A stretch of DNA of 60,675 bases from Rhizobacter sp. OV335 (GCF_900142965.1 NZ_FRCQ01000036.1:1-60675); one strand, 5' to 3'; shown: positions 8,818-18,211, counted from the first letter of the stretch. Translations and numbers: made by a program. The notes: a model not told the origin generated them from the sequence alone.

Positions 8818-9789
8818 TCAAACCGCCATCGGCGCCGTCAACGCCGCATGGTGCTCATACCCCACCAGCGAGAAGTCCGACGGCTCGACCTTCTCCAGCC
8901 ACTCCGGCTCGTAGCGCCCGGTCTTCGCGTAGTCGGGAATGCGGTCCGACAACTGCAGCTGCGGCGATGCGAACGGCGTCCGCGTCAGCTGCTCGCGCAG
9001 CATGTCGACGTGGGTCTCGTAGATGTGCGCGTCGCCGATGAAGTAGGTGAACCAGCGCGGCGTATAGCCGGTGAGCCGCCCCACCAGGTGCAGCAGCGCC
9101 GCACCCTCGGTCAGGTTGAACGGCGTGCCCAGGCCGACGTCGTTGCTGCGGATGTACAGGCACAGCGAGATCTCGCGCTTCTCCTGGCTGACCAGGAACT
9201 GGTACAGCAGGTGGCAGGGCGGCAAGGCCATCTCGTCGAGCTGCGCCCAGTTCCAGCCGTGGAACAGGATGCGCCGGCTGCCGGGGTCCTTGATGATCGT
9301 GTCCAGGCACTGGCGCAGCTGGTCGATCGCCTTGTACAGCAGCACGCGCTCGGCCTCGCCGTCGTCGAACACCGCGGTGAACTGGTAGCCGCGCGCGATC
9401 GCGTCGTCGATCTGTGCCGTCTGCGTTGCGTCGATCACCTTGTAGGCCGGCCAGTTGCGCCACTGCACGCCGTACACCGGGCCGAGGTCGTCGGCCTGCA
9501 GGCGATACGGGTTGGCCAGCCACTGCGGGTTCTCGTTGGCGTTCTGGTCCCACACCTTGCAGCCCAGCGCGCGGAACTCGGCCGCGCTGCGGCTCGCCCG
9601 CAGGAAGCCCACCATCTCGCCAACCGCCGACTTGAACGCAAGCTTCTTCGTCGTCACCGCCGGGAAGCCCTGCTGCAGGTCGAAGCGCAGCGTGGCGCCG
9701 GGGATGCTCAGCGTGCGCACACCGGTGCGGTTGTCCTGCCAGCTGCCGTGGTCGAAGATGCTCTGGACGAGGTCGAGGTACTGTTTCAT
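8818..9789 (-). CDS. thyA: thymidylate synthase
   Basis: Converts dUMP plus methylene-tetrahydrofolate to dTMP and dihydrofolate in the cytosol. The 323-residue product begins [15 protein letters not shown] and carries the family signatures: the catalytic cysteine C192 in [23 protein letters not shown] for dUMP binding, and the GDAHIYETH segment. The C-terminus ends in APMAV, as in bacterial ThyA. It is longer than the 264-residue E. coli enzyme because of an insertion of about 50 residues between positions 112 and 162, seen in a known long subgroup. ATG 9789 matches the family start; 22 extra upstream codons in frame are ignored. It converges on the putative immunity gene with a six-base gap. 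Confidence 0.97.
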   Translation of the reverse strand: MKQYLDLVQSIFDHGSWQDNRTGVRTLSIPGATLRFDLQQGFPAVTTKKLAFKSAVGEMVGFLRASRSAAEFRALGCKVWDQNANENPQWLANPYRLQADDLGPVYGVQWRNWPAYKVIDATQTAQIDDAIARGYQFTAVFDDGEAERVLLYKAIDQLRQCLDTIIKDPGSRRILFHGWNWAQLDEMALPPCHLLYQFLVSQEKREISLCLYIRSNDVGLGTPFNLTEGAALLHLVGRLTGYTPRWFTYFIGDAHIYETHVDMLREQLTRTPFASPQLQLSDRIPDYAKTGRYEPEWLEKVEPSDFSLVGYEHHAALTAPMAV

Positions 9790-9829
9790 GGGGGGGCTTC
9801 TGAACGAAGGCGGGATTATCGGGGCAATG

Positions 9830-9852
9830 AAAAACGGGCGCCGAAGCGCCCG
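9830..9852 (-). terminator. rho-independent terminator of the OmpA-like lipoprotein gene
   Basis: On the minus strand a perfect 7-bp stem CGGGCGC/GCGCCCG closes a TTCG tetraloop and is followed by five T. It starts 21 bases after the stop codon of the gene ending at 9874 and lies before the thyA start. Confidence 0.85.
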
Positions 9853-9873
9853 CACTTCACAGGATCCTGGGGA

Positions 9874-10536
9874 TCAGGACTGGCCCGGCTCGCGCAGGAA
9901 CAGCTCCACGCGGCGGTTCTTCGCCCGGCCGGCTTCGCTGCCGTTGTCGGCCACCGGCTCGCGCTCGCCGTGGCCCGCGGTCTCGATGCGGCTCGCGGCC
10001 ACGCCGCGCGTGCTCAGGTAGTCGCGCACGCTGTGGGCGCGCTCCAGCGACAGCGGGTTGTTGATCGCGTCGGAGCCGGTGTTGTCGGTGTGGCCGACGA
10101 TGCTCAGGCGCACGTTCGGGTCGTTCTTCAGGCTCTCGGCGAACGGGTCGAGCACGGCGCGCAGCTCGGGCTTGATGGTCGCGCTGCCGGTTGAGAACGA
10201 CACGTCGTTCGGCACGTTCAGCTTCAGCTGGTTGTCGGCGGTGCGGGTGACCTCGACGCCGGTGCCCTTGGTCGCCTGCTCCATCTGGGCGCGGCGTTCT
10301 TCCTGGCGCTTCGACCAGATGTTGCCGGCCACCGCGCCGAGCGCGCCGCCGATCACCGCGCCGGTGCCGGCCTTGCCGCCGGTCACCGAGCCAAGCACGG
10401 CACCGGCTGCTGCGCCGGCGCCGGCACCGACGGCGGTGCCCTTCTGGCGTTCACTCATGTTTTCGCAGCCGGCCAGTAGCACGGCGGCGGCAGCGCTGAC
10501 GATCAGCGCGGTGGATCGGAAGGTGAGGGTGTTCAT
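9874..10536 (-). CDS. OmpA-family lipoprotein with glycine zipper
   Basis: A 220-residue envelope protein. The signal peptide ends in the lipobox LLAGC with C24 as the lipidation site. Residues of about 34-72 are a glycine-zipper segment rich in GAxxG repeats (AVGAGAGAAAGAVLG, AVIGGALGAVAG). A C-terminal OmpA-like peptidoglycan-binding domain (about 105-218) contains GHTDNTGS and the LSLERAHSVRDYL helix. It probably anchors the outer membrane to peptidoglycan, like the YiaD/Pal group. ATG 10536 is preceded by AGGAGA. It is a single-gene unit closed by the hairpin at 9830-9852. Confidence 0.93.
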   Translation of the reverse strand: MNTLTFRSTALIVSAAAAVLLAGCENMSERQKGTAVGAGAGAAAGAVLGSVTGGKAGTGAVIGGALGAVAGNIWSKRQEERRAQMEQATKGTGVEVTRTADNQLKLNVPNDVSFSTGSATIKPELRAVLDPFAESLKNDPNVRLSIVGHTDNTGSDAINNPLSLERAHSVRDYLSTRGVAASRIETAGHGEREPVADNGSEAGRAKNRRVELFLREPGQS

Positions 10537-10672
10537 GGTCTTCTCCTGGAAAAAAGGTTCGTGCGCGCGAGCGGACAGCGAGTATCGACCGCGCGTTTGA
10601 CAGCTGTCTGTCGGCCGTCGGTAACAGTTGATGTCGGCCGGCGCTTACAGCCGGGGTGTCAACAACGAGGCG

Positions 10673-12490
10673 TCACAGATCGAACTGCAGCGCCGCCAAC
10701 CGCGCATAGAGCCCGCCGGCAGCCGCCAGTTCCGCATGCGTGCCGGTTTCGACGATGCGCCCGTGCTCCATCACGACGATGCGATCGGCGCGCTGCACCG
10801 TGGCCAGGCGGTGCGCGATCACCAGCGTCGTGCGGTCCTTCATCGCCGATTCGAGCGCGGCCTGCACCATGCGCTCGCTCTCGGCATCCAGCGCGCTGGT
10901 GGCCTCGTCGAGCAGCAGCAGCGGCGGGTTCTTCAGCATCGCCCGCGCGATGCTGATGCGCTGGCGCTGCCCACCCGACAGCCGCACGCCGCGCTCGCCG
11001 AGGAAGGTCTGGTAGCCCTCGGGCAACGCGCTGATGAAGTCGTCCGCGAACGCGGCGCGCGCGGCCGCGATCACCTCGTCGTCGCTCGCCTCCGGCCGGC
11101 CATAGCGGATGTTCTCGAGCGCATTGGCCGAGAAGATCACGCTGTCCTGCGGCACGATGCCGATGCGCTGGCGCAGCGCCTGCAGCGCGGTGTCGCGCAC
11201 GCTGACGCCGTCGACCGCGACCCGGCCCTCGGCCACGTCGTAGAAGCGCAGCAGCAGCTGGAACACCGTGCTCTTGCCGGCGCCGCTCGGCCCGACCAGC
11301 GCGACCGTTTCGCCCGGCCGCACCTGCAGCGTGAAATCCGCCAGCGCCGCATGCTGCGGCCGCGACGGGTAGCGGAAGCTGACGCCTTCGAGCGCCACCG
11401 CCGAGCCGCCGCGGGTGGCCGGCAGCGCCGCGGCCTGCGCCGGCGACGCGATCGACGAACTCGTGGCCAGCAGCTCCATCAGCCGCTCGGTGGCGCCCGC
11501 CGCGCGCAGCAGGTCGCCATACACCTCGGCCAGCACCGCGACCGAGCTGACGAGGATGATCACGTAGACCACCGTCTGCCCCAGGTGGCCGGCGCTGACC
11601 TGGCCGGCGATCACCGCCTGCGTGCCCTGGTACAGGCCCCACAGCAGCGCGCCGAAGGTCGCGGTGATGATGAAGGCGACCAGCCCCGAGCGCACGCGCG
11701 TGCGGCGCACCGCGGTGGCGAAGGCGTTCTCGGTCGAGTCGCTGAAGCGCTTCGCCTCGCGCGCCTCCTGCGTGTAGCTCTGCACCACCGGCACCGCGTT
11801 CAGCACCTCGGCGGCGATCGCGCTCGAATCGGCGACGCGGTCCTGGCTGGCGCGCGACAGCTTGCGCACGCGCCGCCCGAAGTACAGCGACGGCAGCACC
11901 ACGATGATCAGGATGCCCAGCACCTGCGTCATGACCAGCGGGTTCGTGATGATCAGCATCAGCATCGCGCCCAGGCCCATCACCGTGTTGCGCAAGCCCA
12001 TGCTGAGGCTGGAGCCGACCACGGTCTGCACCAGCGTGGTGTCGGTGGTCAGCCGCGACAGCACCTCGCCGGTCTGCGTGGTCTCGAAGAACTCCGGGCT
12101 CTGCTCGATGACGTGGGCGTAGACGGCGCTGCGCAGGTCGGCGGTGACCCGCTCGCCGAGCCAGGTCACCATGTAGAAGCGCGCCGCCGAGAACACCCCG
12201 AGCGCCGCGCCGACGCCGAACAGCGCGAAGAAGTGGCCACGCAGCGCGAGCAGCCGCTCGCCGGGATCGGAGGCGACCAGCCCCTGGTCGATCAGCGACT
12301 TCAGCGCGGCCGGGAACACCAGCGTCGCCACCGCGGCCATCACCAGGAAGACGACGGCCAGCCCGATGCGCCCGCGGTACGGCCGCAGGAAGGGCATCAG
12401 CCCGCTGAGGGATCGGACGTCGCGAGCGGGCGCCGGGGTGGCCGCCGCAGTGGGCGCGTTCGAGGGCGCGGTCGTGGAAGAAGTGGGCAT
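10673..12490 (-). CDS. MsbA-type ABC exporter, fused permease and ATPase
   Basis: A 605-residue half-transporter acting as a homodimer in the inner membrane. An N-terminal six-helix exporter domain (about 35-320) is followed by an ABC domain with Walker A GPSGAGKST, Q-loop IVPQDSV, signature LSGGQRQR, Walker B LLLLDEATSALD and H-loop AHRLA. Substrate cannot be read; the group includes lipid A flippases and multidrug exporters. ATG 12490 (MPTSSTTAPSNAP) is preferred over an upstream in-frame GTG at 12532. The first 30 residues are Ala/Thr/Pro-rich and probably disordered. It is divergent from the marR regulator, with the marR promoter in the 146-bp gap, so drug-linked regulation is possible but not shown. 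Confidence 0.93.
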   Translation of the reverse strand: MPTSSTTAPSNAPTAAATPAPARDVRSLSGLMPFLRPYRGRIGLAVVFLVMAAVATLVFPAALKSLIDQGLVASDPGERLLALRGHFFALFGVGAALGVFSAARFYMVTWLGERVTADLRSAVYAHVIEQSPEFFETTQTGEVLSRLTTDTTLVQTVVGSSLSMGLRNTVMGLGAMLMLIITNPLVMTQVLGILIIVVLPSLYFGRRVRKLSRASQDRVADSSAIAAEVLNAVPVVQSYTQEAREAKRFSDSTENAFATAVRRTRVRSGLVAFIITATFGALLWGLYQGTQAVIAGQVSAGHLGQTVVYVIILVSSVAVLAEVYGDLLRAAGATERLMELLATSSSIASPAQAAALPATRGGSAVALEGVSFRYPSRPQHAALADFTLQVRPGETVALVGPSGAGKSTVFQLLLRFYDVAEGRVAVDGVSVRDTALQALRQRIGIVPQDSVIFSANALENIRYGRPEASDDEVIAAARAAFADDFISALPEGYQTFLGERGVRLSGGQRQRISIARAMLKNPPLLLLDEATSALDAESERMVQAALESAMKDRTTLVIAHRLATVQRADRIVVMEHGRIVETGTHAELAAAGGLYARLAALQFDL

Positions 12491-12568
12491 CGGGAGGAGC
12501 CGTATCGGCAAGCTGTGGCGAAAAGGCGCCACGCACTGTAGCCGAACAAGGCCGGGGCAAAGGCGGCC

Positions 12569-12597
12569 TTGACAATGACTGCCTAAGCAAATAAAGT
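12569..12597 (+). promoter_or_regulatory. marR promoter with operator between -35 and -10
   Basis: A consensus TTGACA (12569-12574) and TAAAGT (12592-12597) are separated by 17 bp. The spacer holds CTGCCTAAGCAA (12579-12590), which matches the efflux-operon operator at 13193-13204 in 10 of 12 bases. Bound repressor would occlude RNA polymerase, giving autoregulation. Transcription would start about 33 bases before the marR ATG. Confidence 0.75.
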
Positions 12598-12636
12598 CCA
12601 GGCATCGAGATAGCCAACGGACCCCATCCGACCGCC

Positions 12637-13125
12637 ATGAGCCGCAGCCCCGTTCCCGCCGACTTCTACAACCGCGACGCGTATTGCGCCGAGGAGAGCG
12701 TGGGCTACCTGATGAAACGGATCATGCTGTCGATCAGCTCCCAGGTCGACAGCAAGCTGGGCGAGCACGGTCTCACCAGCGCGCAATGGGGCCCGCTGTT
12801 CAAGGTCTTCCACTCGGGCCAGGGCAAGGCGACGGTCGCCGAGCTGGCGCGCTGGCTGCAGTCCGATGCCGGCGCCACCACGCGCCTGCTGGATCGGCTG
12901 GAGCGCAAGGGCCTGTGCAAGCGGGTGCGCAGCACCGAAGACCGCCGGGTCGTCGAGATCGAGCTGACGCCGGAAGGCGAGGCCTCGATCGCCGAGGTGC
13001 CCGCCGTTCTGGCGGAGGTGCTGAACGCCCATCTGGCCGGATTCTCGAAGACCGAATGGCAGGCGCTGAAGATTTACCTGCAGCGCATGCTGGCCAACGG
13101 AGAGGCGTTGCGCGACGAGGCCTGA
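12637..13125 (+). CDS. MarR-family transcriptional regulator of the adjacent efflux operon
   Basis: A 162-residue winged-helix regulator of the EmrR/MarR type. The DNA-binding region spans about 50-115: VAELARWLQSDAGATTRLLDR is the helix-turn-helix and recognition helix, and STEDRRVVEIELT is the wing with the family-typical DRR. N- and C-terminal helices make the dimer interface. It sits just upstream of nodT-emrA-emrB on the same strand, and both its own promoter and the operon leader contain the same TTGC-N4-GCAA-like palindrome. The expected role is repression of the pump and of itself, relieved by a phenolic or lipophilic drug; the ligand is not known. No clear ribosome site precedes ATG 12637. 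Confidence 0.92.
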   Translation: MSRSPVPADFYNRDAYCAEESVGYLMKRIMLSISSQVDSKLGEHGLTSAQWGPLFKVFHSGQGKATVAELARWLQSDAGATTRLLDRLERKGLCKRVRSTEDRRVVEIELTPEGEASIAEVPAVLAEVLNAHLAGFSKTEWQALKIYLQRMLANGEALRDEA

Positions 13126-13192
13126 GGCCGGCCGCGCGACACCCGTCAATCACACGAAAAGTCGAACGAGGTGGACCATGTCGTCCCAATGC

Positions 13193-13204
13193 TTGCCTGA
13201 GCAA
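13193..13204 (+). promoter_or_regulatory. MarR operator upstream of the efflux operon
   Basis: TTGCCTGAGCAA is an inverted repeat TTGC-CTGA-GCAA. It is near-identical to the site inside the marR promoter (12579-12590), and the flanking AAATA/AAATAA bases are shared too. It lies 40 bp before the nodT ATG at 13244, which argues against the longer in-frame start at 13178 that would place the operator inside the gene. Confidence 0.7.
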
Positions 13205-13243
13205 ATACAGCCGAAACAATCATCTGACAGAAAGTCTGGTCTC

Positions 13244-14752
13244 ATGTCCGCGATCCCTTCCTTGCAGGCCCTGCGCGCGCACCGCGAGCTTCCGGCGCTG
13301 ACCGCGCTGGTGGTGGCGCTGGCTTCCACGCTGGTGCTGACGCTGGCCGGCTGCGCCAGCACCAACGGCATTGCGCCGGGCGCCAAGCTGGTCGAGCCGA
13401 CCGCAGTCGGCCTGGCTGACCAGGCCGATGCCGTGTCGCCGGCCATCGAGGCCAGCTGGTGGCAGTCGTTCGGCGACAGCACGCTGAACGGCCTGGTCGA
13501 CAAGGCGCTGACCGGCAGCCCGACCCTGAAGGTGGCGCAGACCCGTATCACGCGTGCCCAGGCCGCGATCGACAACGTGGCGGCGGCCGACGGCCTGCAG
13601 GTCACCGGCCAGTTCGACGCGACCCGCCAGCGCTTCACCGAAACCGGCCTGGTGCCGCCCCCGATCGGCGGCACGATGCAGACCACGGCCACGCTGCAGG
13701 CCGCTGCGTCGTGGGAGTTCGACTTCTTCGGCCGCAACCGTGCCGCGCTCGATGCCGCCCTCGGCTCGCAGCGTGCGCAAGAGGCTGAACTGCAGGCGGC
13801 GCGCGTGCTGCTGGCGGCCAACGTCTCGCGCAACTACGTGCAACTGGCGCGCCTGCTCGAGCAGCGCGATGTCGCGACCCGCTCGCTGCAGCAACGCGAC
13901 GACATCCTGTCGCTCATTCGCCAGCGCGTGCAGGCCGGGCTCGACACCACGGTCGAACTGCGCCAGGGCGAGGGCGCCTTGCCCGAGACCCGCCAGCAGG
14001 TCGAGGCGCTGAACGAGCAGATCGCGCTGACCCGCCATGCACTGGCCGCGTTGACGGCGCAGGCGCCGAATGCGCTCGACACGCTGAACCCGCGCCTGCA
14101 ACCGGTGCAGGCCGTGCCGCTGCCGGCCAACGTGCCGGCCGACCTGCTGGGCCGCCGCGCCGACATCAGCGCCGCGCGCTGGCGTGTCGAGGCCGCCACC
14201 AGCGACGTCAAGTCGGCGCGTGCCCAGTTCTACCCGAACATCAGCCTGACGGGCTTTGCCGGCTTCTCCAGCATCGGACTCGACAACCTGCTGAAGTCCG
14301 ACAGCCAGCAGTACGGCATCGGCCCGGCGATCCGCCTGCCGATCTTCGACGGCGGCCGGCTGCGCGCCAACCTGCGCGGCAAGTCGGCCGACCTGGACCT
14401 GGCGATCGAGAGCTACAACGCCGCGGTGCTCGACGCGGTGCGCGACGTGGCCGACCAGATCAGCTCGCTGCAATCGATCGAGCGCCAGCAGAAGGAACAG
14501 GCCAGCGCGCAGGTGTCGGCCGAAGCCGCCTACGACATCGCGACCCAGCGCTACAAGGCCGGCCTCGGCACCTACCTGGTCGTGCTGAACGCCGAGTCCA
14601 CGGTGCTGACGCAGCGCCGCCTGGGCACCGACCTGAAGGCGCGTGCGCTGGACACGCAAGTGGCGCTGATCCGCTCATTGGGCGGCGGCTACACGGTGGC
14701 AGCCAAGACGGCCACCGCGGCCGCGCCGGTGCGCACCGCGCAGGCGCTCTGA
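13244..14752 (+). CDS. NodT-family outer-membrane efflux lipoprotein
   Basis: A 502-residue TolC-like outer-membrane factor. The signal peptide ends in lipobox LTLAGC (C37), so the channel is lipid-anchored. Typical segments are WWQSFGDSTLNGLVDKAL near the mature start, long coiled-coil helices with two OEP repeats (about 90-290 and 300-490), and DLLGRRADISAARWRVEAA, a hallmark of the NodT branch. It would form a trimeric duct from periplasm to outside for the EmrAB pump encoded next. ATG 13244 is used because the earlier in-frame ATG at 13178 overlaps the operator. The gene ends 61 bp before emrA. Confidence 0.95.
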   Translation: MSAIPSLQALRAHRELPALTALVVALASTLVLTLAGCASTNGIAPGAKLVEPTAVGLADQADAVSPAIEASWWQSFGDSTLNGLVDKALTGSPTLKVAQTRITRAQAAIDNVAAADGLQVTGQFDATRQRFTETGLVPPPIGGTMQTTATLQAAASWEFDFFGRNRAALDAALGSQRAQEAELQAARVLLAANVSRNYVQLARLLEQRDVATRSLQQRDDILSLIRQRVQAGLDTTVELRQGEGALPETRQQVEALNEQIALTRHALAALTAQAPNALDTLNPRLQPVQAVPLPANVPADLLGRRADISAARWRVEAATSDVKSARAQFYPNISLTGFAGFSSIGLDNLLKSDSQQYGIGPAIRLPIFDGGRLRANLRGKSADLDLAIESYNAAVLDAVRDVADQISSLQSIERQQKEQASAQVSAEAAYDIATQRYKAGLGTYLVVLNAESTVLTQRRLGTDLKARALDTQVALIRSLGGGYTVAAKTATAAAPVRTAQAL

Positions 14753-14813
14753 TCCCGAGCCGCTTCGATCCGAATTTCAATACGAACACAGCAAGACCTC
14801 CGGAGAACCTTTC

Positions 14814-16163
14814 ATGACCTCCCCCCAAGACAACACCGCTCCCGCCGCAGTCGCCCCGGCCGGCAACCCGACCCGCAAGAAGGCCCTGACCGCCGTCGCG
14901 GCCGCCGTCGCCGTGATCGGCGTGGCCTATGGCGCCTATTACGCGCTGGTGCTGAACCACTACGAATCGACCGACAACGCCTACGTGCAGGGCAACGTCG
15001 TGCAGCTGACGCCGCAGGTCGGCGGCACGGTGCTCGCGATCAACGCCGATGACACCGACTTCGTGAAGGCCGGCCAGCCGCTCGTCAGGCTCGACCAGGC
15101 CGATGCGCAGGTCGCGCTCGACCAGGCCGAAGCCCAGCTCGCGCAGACGGTGCGCGAGGTGCGCACGCTGTTCGCGAACAACTCGACGCTGAAGGCGCAG
15201 ATCGCGCTGCGCGAGGCCGACCTGGCCCGTGCGCAGGCCGACCTGGTCCGGGCGCAGGACGACGTCAGCCGCCGCGCCCCGCTGGTCGCCAGCGGCGCCG
15301 TCGGCAAGGAAGAGTTCAACCACGCGAACGCGCAGCTCGCCGCATCGAAGAGCGCCGTCGCCGCCGCGCAATCGGCCTCGCTGGCCGCGCGCGAGCAGCT
15401 GACGTCGAACCAGGCGCTGACCGACAACACCTCGGTCGAGGAGCACCCGAACGTGCAGCGCGCCGCGGCCCGCGTGCGCGAGGCCTACCTGGCGCTGCGC
15501 CGCGCCGACCTGCTGTCGCCCGTCGACGGCTACATCGCCAAGCGCAGCGTGCAGGTCGGCCAGCGCGTGCAGGCCGGTGCGCCGCTGATGTCGGTGATCG
15601 CGCTGAACCAGCTGTGGGTCGATGCGAACTTCAAGGAAAGCCAGCTGAGGAACCTGCGCATCGGCCAGCCGGTCACGCTGCAGGCCGACGTGTACGGCAA
15701 GAAGGTCGAGTACCGCGGCAAGATCGAAGGCCTGGGCGCCGGCACCGGCTCGGCGTTCTCGCTGCTGCCGGCGCAGAACGCCACCGGCAACTGGATCAAG
15801 GTGGTGCAGCGCGTGCCGGTGCGTGTCGCCCTCGACCCGAAGGAACTCGCCGAGCACCCGCTGCGCGTGGGCCTGTCGATGGACGCCAAGGTCGACGTGA
15901 GCAACACCGACGGCAAGATGCTGGCCGACGTGCAGCGCAGCTCGGCGATCGCGCAGACGACGGTGTTCGACCTGGTCAACCAGTCGGCTGACGGCGAGGT
16001 GCGCAAGATCATCGCGAGCAACCTCGGCCATGCGCTGAAGGCCGACACCAAGGTGGCGCGCCGCAGCGAGGTGGCCGCGCCGGCCGCGGCTGCGGCCAGC
16101 GGCGAGACGGTCGCCTCGTCGGCCGTGGCCGCCGCCGTCAAGCTGACCCCGGTCAAGCAATAA
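14814..16163 (+). CDS. emrA: EmrA-type membrane fusion protein (HlyD family)
   Basis: A 449-residue periplasmic adaptor linking the EmrB transporter to the NodT channel. One N-terminal inner-membrane anchor (about 25-45) is followed by the HlyD signature ESTDNAYVQGNVVQLTPQVGG. Two biotinyl-lipoyl half-motifs flank a long alpha-hairpin (about 95-205), and a beta-barrel segment follows (LSPVDGYIAKRSVQVGQRV). The last 40 residues are Ala-rich and probably disordered, an extension beyond the usual 390 residues of E. coli EmrA. It is the middle gene of the operon, with a GGAG ribosome site before ATG 14814. Confidence 0.95.
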   Translation: MTSPQDNTAPAAVAPAGNPTRKKALTAVAAAVAVIGVAYGAYYALVLNHYESTDNAYVQGNVVQLTPQVGGTVLAINADDTDFVKAGQPLVRLDQADAQVALDQAEAQLAQTVREVRTLFANNSTLKAQIALREADLARAQADLVRAQDDVSRRAPLVASGAVGKEEFNHANAQLAASKSAVAAAQSASLAAREQLTSNQALTDNTSVEEHPNVQRAAARVREAYLALRRADLLSPVDGYIAKRSVQVGQRVQAGAPLMSVIALNQLWVDANFKESQLRNLRIGQPVTLQADVYGKKVEYRGKIEGLGAGTGSAFSLLPAQNATGNWIKVVQRVPVRVALDPKELAEHPLRVGLSMDAKVDVSNTDGKMLADVQRSSAIAQTTVFDLVNQSADGEVRKIIASNLGHALKADTKVARRSEVAAPAAAAASGETVASSAVAAAVKLTPVKQ

Positions 16164-16201
16164 GCCTGACAAGCCCTGCAAGCACAGCGGAGCCTTTCCC
16201 C

Positions 16202-17818
16202 ATGTCATCCACCACCGCCGATGCGGTGTCCGGCGCCGACGCGCCGGCACCCGCGCCCGCCCCGGTCGCGCCGCCGCGTCCGGCGGCCCATCCGCCGCTG
16301 ACCGGCAGCCAGCTGATCCTCGGCACGATCGCGCTGTCGCTCGCCACGTTCATGAACGTGCTCGACAGCTCGATCGCCAACGTCTCCATTCCGGCCATCG
16401 CCGGCGACATGGGCGTCAGCCCGAACCAGGGCACCTGGGTCATCACGTCGTTCGGCGTCGCCAACGCGATCTCGGTGCCGCTGACCGGCTGGTTCACCCG
16501 CCGCTTCGGCCCGGTGCGGCTGTTCATGGCCAGCATCCTGCTGTTCGTGTTCTCGTCGTGGCTGTGCGGCCTCGCGCCGAACATCGAGACGCTGATCGCG
16601 TTCCGCGTGCTGCAGGGCCTGGTGGCCGGCCCGATGATCCCGCTGTCGCAGACGCTGCTGCTCGCGAGCTACCCGGCCGCCAAGGCCGGCACCGCGATGG
16701 CGATGTGGGCGATGACGGTGCTCGTCGCGCCGGTGGTCGGCCCGCTGCTGGGCGGCTGGATCACCGACAACATCTCGTGGCCGTGGATCTTCTACATCAA
16801 CATCCCGGTCGGCATCCTCGCGGCGATGTTCACCTGGTCGATCTACCGCACCCGCGATGCGCTGCCGCAGAAGGTGCCGCTCGACTACGTGGGCCTGGGC
16901 CTGCTGGTGCTGTGGGTCGGCGCGCTGCAGGTGATGGTCGACAAGGGCAAGGAGCTCGACTGGTTCCAGTCCGGCCAGATCATCACGCTGGGCGTCGTCG
17001 CGGTCGTCGGCTTCCTGTTCTTCCTCGCGTGGGAGCTGACCGAGAAGAACCCGATCGTCGACCTGCGGCTGTTCGCGCGGCGCAACTTCTGGCTGGCCAC
17101 GGTGGCGCTGTCGGTGGGCTATGGCCTGTTCTTCGGCAACGTGGTGCTGATGCCGCTGTGGCTGCAGCAGTACATGGGCTACACCGCCACCTGGGCCGGC
17201 ATCGCGCTGGCGCCGGTGGGGGTGCTGGCGATCCTGCTGTCGCCGTGGGTCGGCAAGAACATCGGCAAGGTCGATCCGCGGCGCCTGGCCACGGTGGCCT
17301 TCCTCGGCTTCGGGCTGGTGCTGTGGATGCGCTCGCATTTCAATACGCAGGCCGACTTCAACACCATCCTGGTGCCGACGATCCTGCAGGGCGCGGCAAT
17401 GGCGTTCTTCTTCATCCCGCTGCAGGCGATCATCTTCTCGGGCCTGCAGCCGCACCAGATGGCGGCCGCGGCCGGGCTGAGCAACTTCGTGCGGATCACC
17501 GCCGGCGCGATCGGCACGTCGATCTTCACGACGGCGTGGGAGAACCGCGCGGTGCTGCACCACGCGCAGATTGCCGAGACGGTGAACGGCAACAGCATTG
17601 CCGCGACGCAGACGCTGTCGAACCTCGGCGCCACCGGCTACAGCCCCGACCAGGCGCTCGCGACGGTGAACCGGCTGGTCGACCAGCAGGCCTACACGAT
17701 GGCCGCGACCGACCTGTTCTACCTGTCGTCAGCGCTGTTCATTCTGCTGATCGGGCTGGTGTGGCTGACGCGGCCCAAGAAGGGCGGGGCCGGCGGCGGT
17801 GGGGGCGGGGCTCACTGA
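16202..17818 (+). CDS. emrB: EmrB-type drug/H+ antiporter, DHA2 family of the MFS
   Basis: A 538-residue inner-membrane protein with about 14 predicted membrane helices, as in EmrB/QacA. Motifs include LDSSIANVSIPAIAGDMG in helix 1, the WVITSFGVANAISVPLTGW helix with the GWFTRRFGP loop (motif A type), and motif C-like VAPVVGPLLGGWI in helix 5. It exports hydrophobic drugs or fatty acids using the proton gradient, together with EmrA and the NodT channel. The N-terminal 35 residues are Ala/Pro-rich and the C-terminus ends in a Gly tail, both probably cytoplasmic. It is the last gene of the MarR-controlled operon. Confidence 0.96.
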   Translation: MSSTTADAVSGADAPAPAPAPVAPPRPAAHPPLTGSQLILGTIALSLATFMNVLDSSIANVSIPAIAGDMGVSPNQGTWVITSFGVANAISVPLTGWFTRRFGPVRLFMASILLFVFSSWLCGLAPNIETLIAFRVLQGLVAGPMIPLSQTLLLASYPAAKAGTAMAMWAMTVLVAPVVGPLLGGWITDNISWPWIFYINIPVGILAAMFTWSIYRTRDALPQKVPLDYVGLGLLVLWVGALQVMVDKGKELDWFQSGQIITLGVVAVVGFLFFLAWELTEKNPIVDLRLFARRNFWLATVALSVGYGLFFGNVVLMPLWLQQYMGYTATWAGIALAPVGVLAILLSPWVGKNIGKVDPRRLATVAFLGFGLVLWMRSHFNTQADFNTILVPTILQGAAMAFFFIPLQAIIFSGLQPHQMAAAAGLSNFVRITAGAIGTSIFTTAWENRAVLHHAQIAETVNGNSIAATQTLSNLGATGYSPDQALATVNRLVDQQAYTMAATDLFYLSSALFILLIGLVWLTRPKKGGAGGGGGGAH

Positions 17819-17825
17819 GCCAGGG

Positions 17826-18110
17826 CTAGGGCGGCGGCGTGTCGCGGTCGTCCAATTGGTACTGCTCCCGGAAGGGCTTGTCCGAGGCCGCGACGGGCAG
17901 GATGCTGTGTTTGAAGAAGAGGTGCCCGGCGGCACGATTCTTCATGACAAGCACCTTGGGGACGCTGAACTCTCTGCCGGTGGGCAGTGTGCCGGTGCAT
18001 GGCGATACAGGACGCATGTGATTTCCGAGTCAGGGTAGACGTTGATTCGAATGCCCGGGTAGGGCCGCTTGCTGAGTAACGCCTCCGCGTCATCGGTTCA
18101 CTCGCCAGCG
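17826..18110 (-). pseudogene. frameshifted remnant of an unknown gene
   Basis: Between emrB and the next gene (17819-18211) no intact long gene is present. On the minus strand two protein-like segments sit in different frames: one reading DDAEALLSKRPYPGIRI...YPDSEIT (about 18110-18020) and one reading REFSVPKVLVMKNRAAGHLFF onward to a stop at 17826. Codon choice in both resembles real coding sequence, and the second could survive as a 63-residue ORF from ATG 18017. The simplest reading is one small gene broken by a frameshift and truncated upstream. The family is not recognised. Confidence 0.4.
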
Positions 18111-18211
18111 GCAGACATGTGACCCCCACCCCGTCTGCTCGTTCGCTTCGGCGCATGGAACCGAACACGTGCCCGCGTTACTGACGCAAGCCTTCACAGC
18201 GCGAGTGGTAA

